From: Muricea muricata
Taxonomy: Eukaryota; Cnidaria; Anthozoa; Malacalcyonacea; Plexauridae
Direction of reading: 5' to 3'
Length of the DNA: 64,000 nt
Assembly: GCA_963855995.1 (NCBI GenBank)
Contig: OY979723.1
Location: 7,879,013-7,943,012, forward strand
Shown: positions 45,641 to 56,014 of the stretch, piece after piece
Layout: the number at the start of each line of letters is the position of its first letter
Position numbering within the stretch: the first letter of the stretch is position 1
Made by a program: the position numbers and the translations under genes
Notes under the pieces: generated by a model
What the model was told of the DNA's origin: nothing
Seen by the model: only the letters and a program-made list of their open reading frames with translations
The model's database searches: none

Positions 45641-46268
45641 AGTGCAACCCCTGAGCATTTGGCGCGAGTATAATGAAAACACACTTTGCAGACTAAATGC
45701 TTGTGGTTTTAATACTGCGGTAATGTCCATGGCGGTTACTTAATTAAAGATGTTTCAAAATAGTTCGTGTCATGTGACTTATGTTCGACTGATTGCCTTT
45801 TCTTCGATATTTTGTGGACGCAAAGTGCTTTAAAATCGCAAAGGTAAGGGAAATTTTATATCAGTTTCTGCTCATTTTTTGCTTTTATTATTGTACTTTG
45901 TCCCCATTTCAGCACCCTTGTCGAAAACGACGAGATTTGTTATTTGGCGTACATGTCTTGAAGCAAATTGCTGCTCGCACTAACGGCTTTGTCAGGCACC
46001 TGGGTTCCACGGCGTGGTTCCAGGTGCAATATAACCAGGAGCTTGATCGGTCACGTGAAAGGCCACGTATTCAAAGTTGAACCCAGCAATTGTGCGGATA
46101 TATAAATTCATTGACACCTGGCAAACTTAGTACAATGCCTTGTTGGATAAAAACAAGGAGTGACAATTCAAATGTATCGACCACGAATTGTTCACAATTT
46201 CATGGAAGGCCATAAAAGTAACTTTCAAGGTCAATTTCGGAATGAAATGCTGCTAAAATTTTATATAA
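45641..46268. other. No recognisable gene
   Basis: A 95-codon open frame at 45793-46080 lacks domain signs. A small hairpin CACCTGGGTTCCACGG... lies near 45995-46026. Confidence 0.35.
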
Positions 46269-47983
46269 GGGACTTGTCAGAAATTAACGGCGGGGAGGGG
46301 GGGTAGAAACGTGGGGAGGGTCATAGCTTTTTAAGATCCTAAAAAAGGGAGGGTGAGGATAAAATGAGCTACTTTTAAGGGGAGGGTCATTCCAATTTAT
46401 TCTTATGCGCGTGCAGTTGTTAGTACACAGTATAAATAGATTAGAAAAAAACAAGACGCCTGCTAAGGCGTTCACTCCGCCTGCCAAAACGAAAATGGGC
46501 TCAAGGCTGTAACCAGAGCGTTTATTGGGGGTGGGTTATATTCAGTTATTTCTGTTCTGCCCAACGAACTCCTTTTTAAATCAGTTATTATTAGGGTACC
46601 TTCCAAGGCATTTTAAGACATAGCTAGCACATCCTATGTAATCACTAAGATAACCAAAAATCAATGTCTCAGCGACTTGCCAGCCACTCCTAGTAAGATT
46701 GCATTTTTTAGAATTTAATTTAAACTAAAGACTTTCATAGGACATAATTATATTAAACAAGATTCTTTTGTCATAATACCACCAACATATGGCTGTTTTA
46801 TTTTTGGGTAGTTGCAGGTAAAGAAAATTTTACTAAAAGTGTATACAATACATAAATATATTAACCTGATAGCATCATTTAAATCAATTCTGCAGCACAT
46901 TACCTGAAGTCTCCACGATATAATTTGTTGGGAACTTTAGACTAACATATGTATTTCTGGAATTGGAATGTTAAGTGTCTCTTACCTTTTATAAATGTAT
47001 GAGATCCCACAAGCAAATAAATCATTTTGCACGAAATATCAGCATCTCAACATAATGATCGGTATAGAAAACCGAGGAAAGAAATCACAACGAATACTTC
47101 GTGATTAGGATTAGGAACACATTTCCTAGACTCACTCCTTAATCATGTAATGATGGAGTCTATCAAAATTTTCCGTTTTAAAACATTTCTGGAGCAATGT
47201 TTTGATAAAGAACCTTCCTGTCCCTTTTGGTTAACTATTACATGTTAAAAATTGTGTTTTGTATATAGATATTTCAGTAGAATTTGCACTTGATTCTTGT
47301 GTAGAATTTTCTAAATTTCTTTAAAAGTGGAAGGAAACACAGTAGAAAATGACGGAAACACGCTCTCAAAACTTCACCGCGATACATCGCTCCTCGGTAA
47401 AGTTTCGCGGTGGAATTTGTCGTTTTAAAACATTTTGCGTGAGAATCTTTGCACATAAAACCTTCTTGCGGTTTAGATGTTCTAGCATACATGTTTAAAT
47501 GCGTGTTTTGTTGACATATTCCGCTAGAAATTGAGTTTAAACGCCGTGTTTAGGTCGGCTAACGCGGCTTGCGCCAGCGGTATCACCCATGAGCGCTGGG
47601 CCAACTTGCGACACCGAAAAAAAAGACAGAAACGGGGCGAATTTAAAACTCCGCCTCGCCTACGGCAGGCGGATTACTGTGTTATGCTTAGTTCAAATAT
47701 TATATTAATACCACAATAACAATGTAAAATAAACATCTTTTAGAATGAAAATGCATTGAGTTTTATAGTGTAAACGTTTTATGTGTGTGTGTGTAACTAA
47801 AGTGAACTTTTGTATTAAATCACCTCATGATAGAGGGGAGAGTCATGGTGTTTCATGCTAAGCCCAAGGGGAGGGTAAGGAGATTTTGTTCCTATTGCTT
47901 AGATGGGTCACCTCATTTCCAACCTTAAGTTCAATATTTGCACACCCCCCCCCCTCCCCCCCTGTTAATTTCTGACAAGTCCC
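46269..47983. mobile_element. 1.7-kb TIR element with TAA duplication (Harbinger-like)
   Basis: Ends GGGACTTGTCAGAAATTAAC (46269) and GTTAATTTCTGACAAGTCCC (47983), followed by G-rich and C-rich tracts. TAA lies on both sides (46266-46268, 47984-47986), fitting the 3-bp TWA target of PIF/Harbinger. Direct sub-repeats of GGGGAGGGTCAT-type occur near both ends. It contains the 46739-46905 repeat; no transposase found. Confidence 0.75.
46739..46905 (-). repeat. Dispersed repeat, inverted partner of 19196-19345
   Basis: Reverse-complement match to 19345-19196 over about 150 bp, with a few substitutions. Confidence 0.8.
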
Positions 47984-47989
47984 TAAGTT

Positions 47990-48180
47990 TACTTTTACCT
48001 CCGAGCATTAAATTTAGGTTTGATACAGTATGTAAAGAAAATGCACAGTATCTAGGCAATGTTTGTGACATTGTGCAGTCGTTACTAAGGCCTTCAAATG
48101 ATGTGCAAGAAAACCCTGGCCCAACTACTAGTGATATCAGCGATTGCGGATTGCTCGTACACAATTCATGCCAGCTTTAA
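47990..48180 (+). pseudogene. LINE ORF2 N-terminal fragment with 2A-like motif
   Basis: Open frame: SIKFRFDTVCKENAQYLGNV, then LLRPSNDVQENPGPTTSDIS and a stop at 48178-48180. DVQENPGP (48098-48121) resembles the 2A ribosome-skipping consensus D(V/I)ExNPGP, with Gln at the Glu position. Such motifs are known at the start of CR1/L2-type LINE ORF2 proteins in marine invertebrates. No endonuclease follows. Confidence 0.55.
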
Positions 48181-48229
48181 GACAGTGATATATTTGGATA
48201 AGCTGCTGGAAAACAGTGTTTAGGTATGG

Positions 48230-48900
48230 CATTAAGTGCAACTGTTTTCATTAAGTGCAGTTGTTTACAAAGAAATCAAATCAGTGATTATTCAAGCTTC
48301 AAAAATTAATTATGTGGTCATTAATCCAAGAATGGCTCGCTATATTTGAGCCAGCTATGTTTTGTTTGACGTTCCGAATATGTTCCTTTTTTCGTGTTTC
48401 GAAACACCTTCCCGTTTCGCCGATATGACTCTAAGAGCAGCCTTTGCAGCGGATTTTGTAGATTACGTTGGTCTGCTTTTCGGTTTCAGGTCTGTCTTTG
48501 GGAGAGAGGAATTCTTGTTGTAGTGTTTTTGTAGGTTTACTATAAACGCAGAACTTGGGTGAGAGGCTCTGTTAAAGGCACTTTTGTTTTCTTTTGTCTT
48601 CTCTGTACATCTGCGATAAATGTCGTGGGGTGGCCGTTTGACTTTAAAGCCTCGACAACGTTATTTGTTTCAATGGCTTTGCCTTCCACAGTGCTTGGTA
48701 GTCGAATTGCCCTATGTAAAAGTGTTGCAGCTGTACTAATTTTATGTTTTTTGTCATGGTGCGATTCGAAATGTAAATATCTGTCAGCGTGTGTAGGTTT
48801 GCGGCAGACGTTAGTTGTAATAGTACCAGAATCCCGTGTAATCAATGTGTCTAAAAAGGCAATTTGTCTGTCAAGGCAATTTTGTTAACTCTTTGTGAAA
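48230..48900 (-). pseudogene. Penelope-like retroelement 3' part (RT end + GIY-YIG)
   Basis: Minus strand: KLPFLDTLITRDSGTITT region from about 48880, CRKPTHADRYLHFESHHDKK (48810-48750), HKISTAATLLHRAIRLPSTV, then to 48540. After a frameshift come the GIY-YIG-type endonuclease motifs NVIYKIRC (about 48475) and HIGETGRCFETRKKEHIRNV (about 48425-48365), followed by the IAGSNIASHSWINDHIINF tail (48355-48300). It is head-to-head with the plus-strand copy starting at 48905. Confidence 0.85.
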
Positions 48901-48904
48901 GGAA

Positions 48905-49235
48905 TAACGAATACGCACTAAACTGGAATCAGACGTTACTTTACCATCTAGAACCAAACTCACGATTGACGATATAATATCTCTGTTACGTTTCACGCTT
49001 TTCAATAGCTTTTTTACGTATAACAGCACCACTTATAAACAAGTCCATGGCTGTGCTATGGGAAGCCCAGTGAGTCCGGTTATAGCAAACCTCTAGATGG
49101 AGGCGATCGAAGAACGTGCTATTACTATTTACTAACACAATCTATCCACCGAAAGAATTGGATCGTTATGTTGACGATGTCTTGTGTGTTATGAAGAAAG
49201 ATGCAGTACATTCCTTTCACAAAGAGTTATTTCTA
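48905..49235 (+). pseudogene. Penelope-like reverse transcriptase, 5' segment of the plus copy
   Basis: Reads TTYKQVHGCAMGSPVSPVIA (49031-49090), then a stop, MEAIEERAI, a frameshift, and the catalytic box RYVDDVLCV (YVDD at 49167-49178). FHKEL at 49216-49230 is where the reading is cut by a 12.3-kb insertion; the next part of the same protein is at 61587. Confidence 0.85.
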
Positions 49236-51034
49236 CCCTCTAAAAATACTCTGAATGGGGTTAAATTTTAACTAGGATCCTAGTTATTTATCAACCTTAC
49301 ACAATCTGGTTAATTTAACCAGGACGTCCTGGTTAATTATATTAACCCAAATTCCTCGTCGGGCTTTTCACCAGGAATATGGTTATCATTCCAGTTATTG
49401 CCTGGTTATAATTTACCAGATTCCTGGTTAATAAACCACCTAATACAATCTGGTTCATGTAACCAGCAGAGGAGGTTGGAAGCCCGTCCCAGCATGCATT
49501 GCAACTCATTAATATTCAGAGTCGTGATTTCTTACAGTGTTTGTTGGAAAAGTTGTGGAAATTTATTTCATTTTTTCGCCAAGAATATTTGATATTTTTG
49601 AAGGTAAGTTTTTATGGATGTTTTAAATATGAGTCAAATTCAACGACTTTCGCTTTATTTGGTATTCTAATGACGTTGTATTTATGCTAATCGTCATTTG
49701 TACTGACCGGTTTTCTGGGTCATTGCCCAAGGGTAAAAAGTGGCTTTCAAAACCCCCTGGGGACAATAGGGTTTTTTAATGAGAAATTAAATAAGATACA
49801 CGCTATCGTATTCAAGAAGAGTTGCTCTTTCTAACAGAACTTTAGAAAATACATTGTCCCCATATAACTGACGAGTAATCGCGGTTTGAAAATAGGGCAT
49901 TTTCAGTATACTTGATCACAGGAATTTTCATCCACTTGGGAATCATGACGCGAAAAAATACTGTATGAGTCATTATTTTTGTTTTATTTCAAAGCTTTGG
50001 CATATATGTCGATCTCTCTTGAATTTAACTGCTGTATTTAAGTTATATACACTAACTTTTAACATTTTTGTAGAATTCGAATGAATTTTATAAAAATGGA
50101 ATGATTCTGACAATGATGGTGTTGTTGTTATTGTTGATCAAGAAAATGACAAATACGGTGTGCGAAACGTTCGTACTCTTTATTTGCAAAATGACACCAA
50201 AGAAAGCAAATAGAAAGTCTTGAAGAGTTTCTCCCTTGGAAAACTTAACCTCCAGAAGTTGGATTATCTGCCCAGGCCATACCAGCTTTGGATAGATATT
50301 TCAGTATACATATATGTACATAGTTCCACACATGCACACACTGTGTTGGTAAAATTGTTCTTGTCAGGCTCAGCCTACCAGGAAGTTCAGATTGCACACA
50401 TGTACATAGTTCCATTCATGCATGTGCCATATGGGTAAGCTGTTATGGCTGTTAGTCTGGACTTTGCCATATTATGGCATTGCAGTACAAGCAGCCTACT
50501 TCATGCTTTGCTTTTCACCCTCATTGTATAATGACCTGAACATGTTGTAGCAACATTCTTTAGATATTTACTTTATGTATATTTTACCTTTTGAATAAAG
50601 CATTTTATTAACATTAATTGTGTTATTACCACCAAATATACAACAGTAAAACACTAGGGGGGGGGGGGGGGGAGGGTTCCTGAGTAAATTGCTTTGTTCT
50701 ACAATTTCTTTAAAGTATCCCTGGCTATAAAGTATCTTTGGCTATAATTTCCTAAATGCAAGACTACTTGCATTTAATGTTTAACTTCTCAATACAATAG
50801 GGTTAGGTATATCATCCATATACAGTGGTTTGTTTTATCAACAGGAACACAAAGTGGACTTTAAAGTTTGATACTGTAGTAAACAAACACAGCAAATTGA
50901 GTTCAAAACATTCATTTATTTGAAATTATAGTATCAAGTTGATTGATTTTTTATCATCCACACATGATAACTGCAAGAGGCTTTTGGTATTTTGTCGGTG
51001 CCAAGAATGAACTACTGACAGCAAACTTTGTGTC

Positions 51035-51196
51035 TCATTTATAATCCTTGTCCCCATCATTCTCTCCATCAGAGTAATTAACATTTTTAGCATCACCATT
51101 CACATGCAGCTGTTGGGTCAACTGTTGAATTTCCTTAAACTCATCCATATCTACAACTCCACCTTCTGCACTCACACGTTTGACATCAAGAGGCAT
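51035..51196 (-). CDS. Possible C-terminal exon of an unknown protein
   Basis: Minus-strand frame MPLDVKRVSAEGGVVDMDEF followed by KEIQQLTQQLHVNGDAKNVN and an acidic end, stop at 51035. Composition is protein-like and the frame is clean, but it is only 53 codons and no other exon was found. It could also be chance. Confidence 0.35.
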   Translation of the reverse strand: MPLDVKRVSAEGGVVDMDEFKEIQQLTQQLHVNGDAKNVNYSDGENDGDKDYK

Positions 51197-51424
51197 CTTT
51201 TTTACTATTAAATTTAACCAAAACAGGATTTAATAGCAGCTAAATCAATGCAATTGCATTGTGGCTCATCCACATTCACCAGTAGTTAATTCAGTATATC
51301 CTCTGAAATATCCAGCTTGTGAGGTCAGTTTATTACAGAAGCTGGTGATGGAAAACGTTAAACTGCATGTAATGGATTAGTTTAGTACTACAGACAGGTA
51401 GTAAAGTTTTGATGTGTTTAGTTA

Positions 51425-51827
51425 AGGGAAGCATCCATACTCAACTTGCCACGAGAAACGTCAATTTGACGTTTGTGGGTGTGTGGGTTATTTTCTTTGA
51501 CGTTTTGCCTGTGGCAAAATCATAAAAAGATGTTTCGTATAATGTATAATTCTATTTGTAACATGCACTTTTATTAAAACTGATATACGCGGCACAAACC
51601 TGCACAATATTTTTTGTAATCAAGGAATATACAAAACAAACAAGCTTCCTTATTTCGCCAGACGGTAAATTCAAAGTCATATATTTATATTGAAGGAAAC
51701 ATAGTAAAAAATCCAGTATTCACCTTGTTTTTTTGTTGACACGGATTGACGTTTCTAGGGTGGGTGGGTATGGAAAGAAACGTCAAATTGACGTTTTTCG
51801 TGGCAAGTTGAGTATGGATGCTTCCCC
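51425..51827. mobile_element. 403-bp MITE with TTA flanks
   Basis: Ends (A/G)GGGAAGCATCCATACTCAAC and GTTGAGTATGGATGCTTCCCC, with internal GTCAATTTGACG palindromes. TTA at 51422-51424 and 51828-51830 fits a Harbinger-type target. Confidence 0.8.
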
Positions 51828-51839
51828 TTATAAATAGAT

Positions 51840-52225
51840 TTTACCAGGGCTGGCAAATGTTCTTATATTAGTTGTTCTTATATGTTCTTATATTATATAA
51901 GAAAAATTTTTGTGGAGGCAAAAATGTTCTTATATTTTCTTATATTATTCTCATTAATTATTTTACTTCAAGGTTGTAAATCTCCACTATTTGTGAATCA
52001 TCTTTAAAATAAGATATACAAATAATAGTTGTGTAAATACTGCAGTAATAACTATTTTTATGACTTTGAAAGCCCATTGTTCCTAATGGAGTAATGCAAC
52101 CAGCTTGTAGGTTTTTGATATTTGGATGGCAAGGTTTCTGAAAATGTTCTTATATTACAAAAAATTTTCTTATATTAATATAAGAAATAAGAAAATTACA
52201 TTCTTGAAAAAATGTTCTTATATCC
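51840..52225. repeat. Repeats of ATGTTCTTATATT
   Basis: About eight copies of (A)TGTTCTTATATT or its inverse in two clusters (51855-51950 and 52143-52225). Possibly the two ends of a short element. Confidence 0.55.
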
Positions 52226-52714
52226 AACCGTGGATTTTACTCATTTGAAAAAGTCAAATACTTGTATGATTTTCGAGTATGAATTAACCTTTTATCTATC
52301 AATTAAATCGTATAATAATCGTACCTTAAAGGCACAAGTCGGATAGATTTCTGTCAGTAAAGGACTATTTCATTCGGCGAACATTTCAACTTTACGCCAC
52401 TTGACAACCGACAGACAAAGTGCAATTCGGCTAATGTCCACAAAACTAATGTGAAGTTCACTGCATTCGAGTTCTACACACGACATCCCTTGAACCAGCA
52501 GCTATAGTGGCTCTTTCCAAACACAATATGCGTACAGATGGTCACATTTAGGGTCACATCCATTCAGATCAGTAGCTTTCTTGTCACAAATAATTCGCCA
52601 TGTTTGCACAACGAGTGCTAATCGAACAATAATAACGTGCGTCCCGGAAATTGATAATATATAATGAGTGCAAAGCATGACGGGACGGGCTTCCAACCTC
52701 CTCTGTATAACCAG

Positions 52715-53523
52715 GAAATCCTTGTTAATTTTCATGAACTCAAATTCCTGGTTGTGCATTATCAGTAATTAATTAATTTAGGTTGCTAATGCAGTCTTAA
52801 ATCAAATTAACAAAAATAAATTCACTCAATATCTGGTAGAATTATGTTCCAATCAACAGATTTCACATAACTTTAATAAAACTTTTTTAACACAAGTCCT
52901 TTTAGTCCATCAGCAGCCACAGCTCTCCTCCTAAAAATTAAATAATTGTCCAACATTAGAAAGTGTTATATGATAAACTAAGTTGAGTGTACTCATTAGG
53001 GCTGGGGAGGAGGGGGGGAGGAGGGGGGGAGGTGGTTGTGGCTAAGAATGGGTTAATACTCAATAGAGACATATAATCAGATTAGCCCTGGATGATATCT
53101 ACAGGGCTTTCCTGAGTTAAATACTTTAACCCATTGAGTTATAGCATCCCCTTGACAAGAACAATCATCATCCTTTAGGTAAAACAATAAAGTAGGATAC
53201 ATGGCTAGCTACTCAGTGGGCTGAAATGCAGATCTTGCTAAATATTCTAGGTTCTGTAAAATATTTTTTTGTTATTCAAATCCTTGTTCCAAGGTAAATT
53301 GCATAATTACACAATATATTTACTTACAAGTTATTGTATTGAAATCAATGCCCTTGCAGCTGTAGTGTAGGTACCAGAACATATTATCTGACTTTGCATT
53401 TTCAGACAATTCTTTTCAGACACTGTTTGCCTGTCCTTTTAGACAAATTATCATCTTCCTCCATGGCTCCATAGTGTTCAGCAAATAATCTTTACTATCC
53501 GTTTGAATACGGTCATCAGGCTT
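52715..53523. other. Body of the TA-flanked element; G-rich tract
   Basis: 52998-53036 is a purine tract with G runs (GGGGAGGAGGGGGGGAGGAG) that could form a quadruplex. No protein recognised. Confidence 0.5.
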
Positions 53524-53803
53524 GCTCAGATCACAGTTAATAAAATGTGATGGTTAGGCTAGCCGGCAAACATCAAAGAGGGCGGCAAAATATGTTAAGG
53601 ATCAAAGGGGAAGAAGTCACGTGGTAACTTCACGGCACGGTGCCGTGAGATCTTACTATATTTTATATAGGCGTTGACTTAATGAGATTGAATTTCCAAT
53701 CAATATATCAAATTTCAGATTGTTATGCCAGACAAAAACGAATGTTTTTTTAAAGCTGGCAAGCCAAGTATTTTGGAATAAAATTATTTGCTTTTAAAGC
53801 GGC

Positions 53804-54988
53804 ATGAGCGAGGAAGAATACATAACAGAAGGGGTTAGTAGTTCACCGAGTGGATCATCTATGTATTCGCACGATGAAACAACAGACTTAGAGGATTATT
53901 TTAACCTTGAATTGAGCGTTACGGTTGTTGAAACAGAAGCTGACGAGATAGACAACGAATTTGTGGACGCTGTTACCGAAATCGAAGGCAAGAAATCTTT
54001 CCCGTGTGACAAATGTGACAAAGTATGCAAGTCAAAAGGTGGCCTCACAAGGCACAAAAACTCGAAACATGCCGAGCAGGAGAACTTAGAGGAAAGTTGC
54101 GTAGTTTTACTCGACGAGGACACAGTATGTGGCTTTGTTGAAGCCATTAAAGCTCGTATTATCGAGGAAGATCTTTACGGTGCTGAAACAAATAAAGCGC
54201 TAAGTGCTGTATCGTCCACGAAAGCCTTGTTTACAGCTGTCCTGCCTATTTACAAAACGTTTACTAGGAAAAAAAACCAGAACAAGATGCTGGAATCATT
54301 TTATGGTCTGATCCCTCAATCGTGCGAGCTGCTCACATGCGAAGATTATAGAATAGCTAACTTAATCATGATACAGTTGCCGGATTTTCTTATTGGCTTT
54401 TGCAACAGGACTAATATGACCTGCAACCAAACTGAAGGTGATGACAGTGTTTCAAAACTTGATCCTGCTGAATACGGGCCTCTTTCTTACATCGCTGGCT
54501 ACATAGTAAGTAAACTGCATCAAAAAAATAGATCAAAAAAGAACAACTCTAATGAGGAAATTCAAACTTTATTGCATGCCATGAAGTCGACTGACACAAC
54601 TCAAGAATTCATTTCAGTACGGAGCAGAGGTGGTCTTGTATCGCCCACTGCTGACTTGGTTGGAATCCTGGAAGTAGCCGAGTTGTCTTTTAGAAGTGAA
54701 GTAAACAACGCAAAGGATTTATTAAGAAACATACCAATTGACTTGATATGTAGTAAAGTGCTAGATTTTCCCGTTGTAAGATCTTTGTGGGAGAATATCG
54801 TTATGTCATCTGGCATTGACACTTCATCGCCAACTCAAAAGTTATGCTTGGAAAATGTTGTAAAACTTTATTTAAGAGTAAGATCTTTTTCGTACGTTCG
54901 CGACTTTATAACAAAATACAAAATAAAAGAAAAACAAACAAAGAGCAAGGCACTACGAAAAGAACTAAAAAAAGCTGATAGGAAATGA
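53804..54988 (+). CDS. C2H2 zinc-finger protein with P-transposase C-terminal-like segment (intact)
   Basis: A single uninterrupted 394-codon frame from ATG 53804 to TGA 54988. The N-terminal 60 residues are acidic. A classical C2H2 finger follows (C68, C71, H84, H89; FPCDKCDKVCKSKGGLTRHK). The middle is helical (about 100-215). GPLSYIAGYIVSKLHQK (residues 225-241) resembles the conserved segment in the C-terminal part of P-element transposases. The last 25 residues are highly basic and may be a nuclear-localisation region. It has no DDE core, so it is probably an accessory DNA-binding or assembly factor of the transposon; this role is inference. Unlike almost everything else here it has no stop or frameshift. 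Confidence 0.8.
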   Translation: MSEEEYITEGVSSSPSGSSMYSHDETTDLEDYFNLELSVTVVETEADEIDNEFVDAVTEIEGKKSFPCDKCDKVCKSKGGLTRHKNSKHAEQENLEESCVVLLDEDTVCGFVEAIKARIIEEDLYGAETNKALSAVSSTKALFTAVLPIYKTFTRKKNQNKMLESFYGLIPQSCELLTCEDYRIANLIMIQLPDFLIGFCNRTNMTCNQTEGDDSVSKLDPAEYGPLSYIAGYIVSKLHQKNRSKKNNSNEEIQTLLHAMKSTDTTQEFISVRSRGGLVSPTADLVGILEVAELSFRSEVNNAKDLLRNIPIDLICSKVLDFPVVRSLWENIVMSSGIDTSSPTQKLCLENVVKLYLRVRSFSYVRDFITKYKIKEKQTKSKALRKELKKADRK

Positions 54989-56014
54989 TATTGTAATTGT
55001 TAAGGTATAAATACAGTATTAAATTTATACAGTGCAACAAAAGTATATTCGATCTCTAACTTTGTATTAACAAATACCTTTATAAAAACAAATTATTATT
55101 TATTTTGCAAAACTCAGTTTGTTCTGTAATCCTGAATTCTTCACAATTATAATTACAAAATGACAACTTCATTAAAAATTTCTTTACAGTTTATTAAGTT
55201 TTATTATATAAAGTACAGTGCTTTATAAGGATTTCGGGCACTGATAAACCTGAAATCTCACATGTGAGATTATTTATGATAATATCACATATGAAAATTG
55301 TCACTTTTCAAACAATCACCATAGCTTCTGGACATTTTATATTGGTGGAAAACCTGTAGTTTATATAATAAACAGAAAAATACATGGGTGCTTGGAAATA
55401 CCAGATATATTTCTAGTGTTGAACATCACGAGTGAGGGCAGCGAGAAATAAATCTGGTATTTCCAAGCACACATGTATTATTCTCTATCTAGTTCTTCAT
55501 GTTCTAATTAATAATGTCCTATTTTCTCAGTTTATTAACTATGCTACCAGTAATATACACTAATTATCAATGCGTGGTAGTAATGTAACTATCAATGCCA
55601 TTTTGTGGGGATTTATTTTTCCATGTGCACAATTTTTTGGTCAAATTCTCTGGCATGGAATAACCAACATCAGTTGATTGTGATATCAGCTGATTGTGAA
55701 ATCTGTGCACAAAATATGGGTACTAAAAGTAATTTATTGCTATTGATTCAGATATCTCCACCCCACTGAGAAATATGTTGGCTGTAATTATACACACCAT
55801 GTATATGTGAATAGCACACTAGATATAAAATGGTGGCTTACTAGCATGCCAATTTTACCAACATCCTTTGTGAAGCATCCACGCATTCACAATTATAGTT
55901 ATTTTGTCGAAGTTTGGTACACTGAAAAAGATGTCTTTAACTGTATGTGACATAAGTGCAAAAGATCATAGTAAAATTGACATACCCTATCTTTTCTAAA
56001 TACAGTCTGTTTAT
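54989..56014. other. Convergent 3' ends of the two P-element genes
   Basis: AT-rich, with AATAAA-like signals. A hairpin at 55376-55483 has arms TACATGGGTGCTTGGAAATACC and its inverse (ACAATTAT-free loop). No gene. Confidence 0.5.

Larger units (their letters stand above)
49467..52705. mobile_element. 3.2-kb TIR element, CAGAGGAGGTTGG ends
   Basis: Ends CAGAGGAGGTTGGAAGCCCG (49467) and its exact inverse ending at 52705. Flanks TGTAACCAG (49458-49466) and TATAACCAG (52706-52714) match at 8 of 9 bp. It contains a possible last exon on the minus strand (51035-51196), a poly-G run at 50657-50672 and a nested MITE. CAGAGG ends look hAT-like, while a 9-bp duplication is not, so the superfamily is open. 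Confidence 0.75.
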
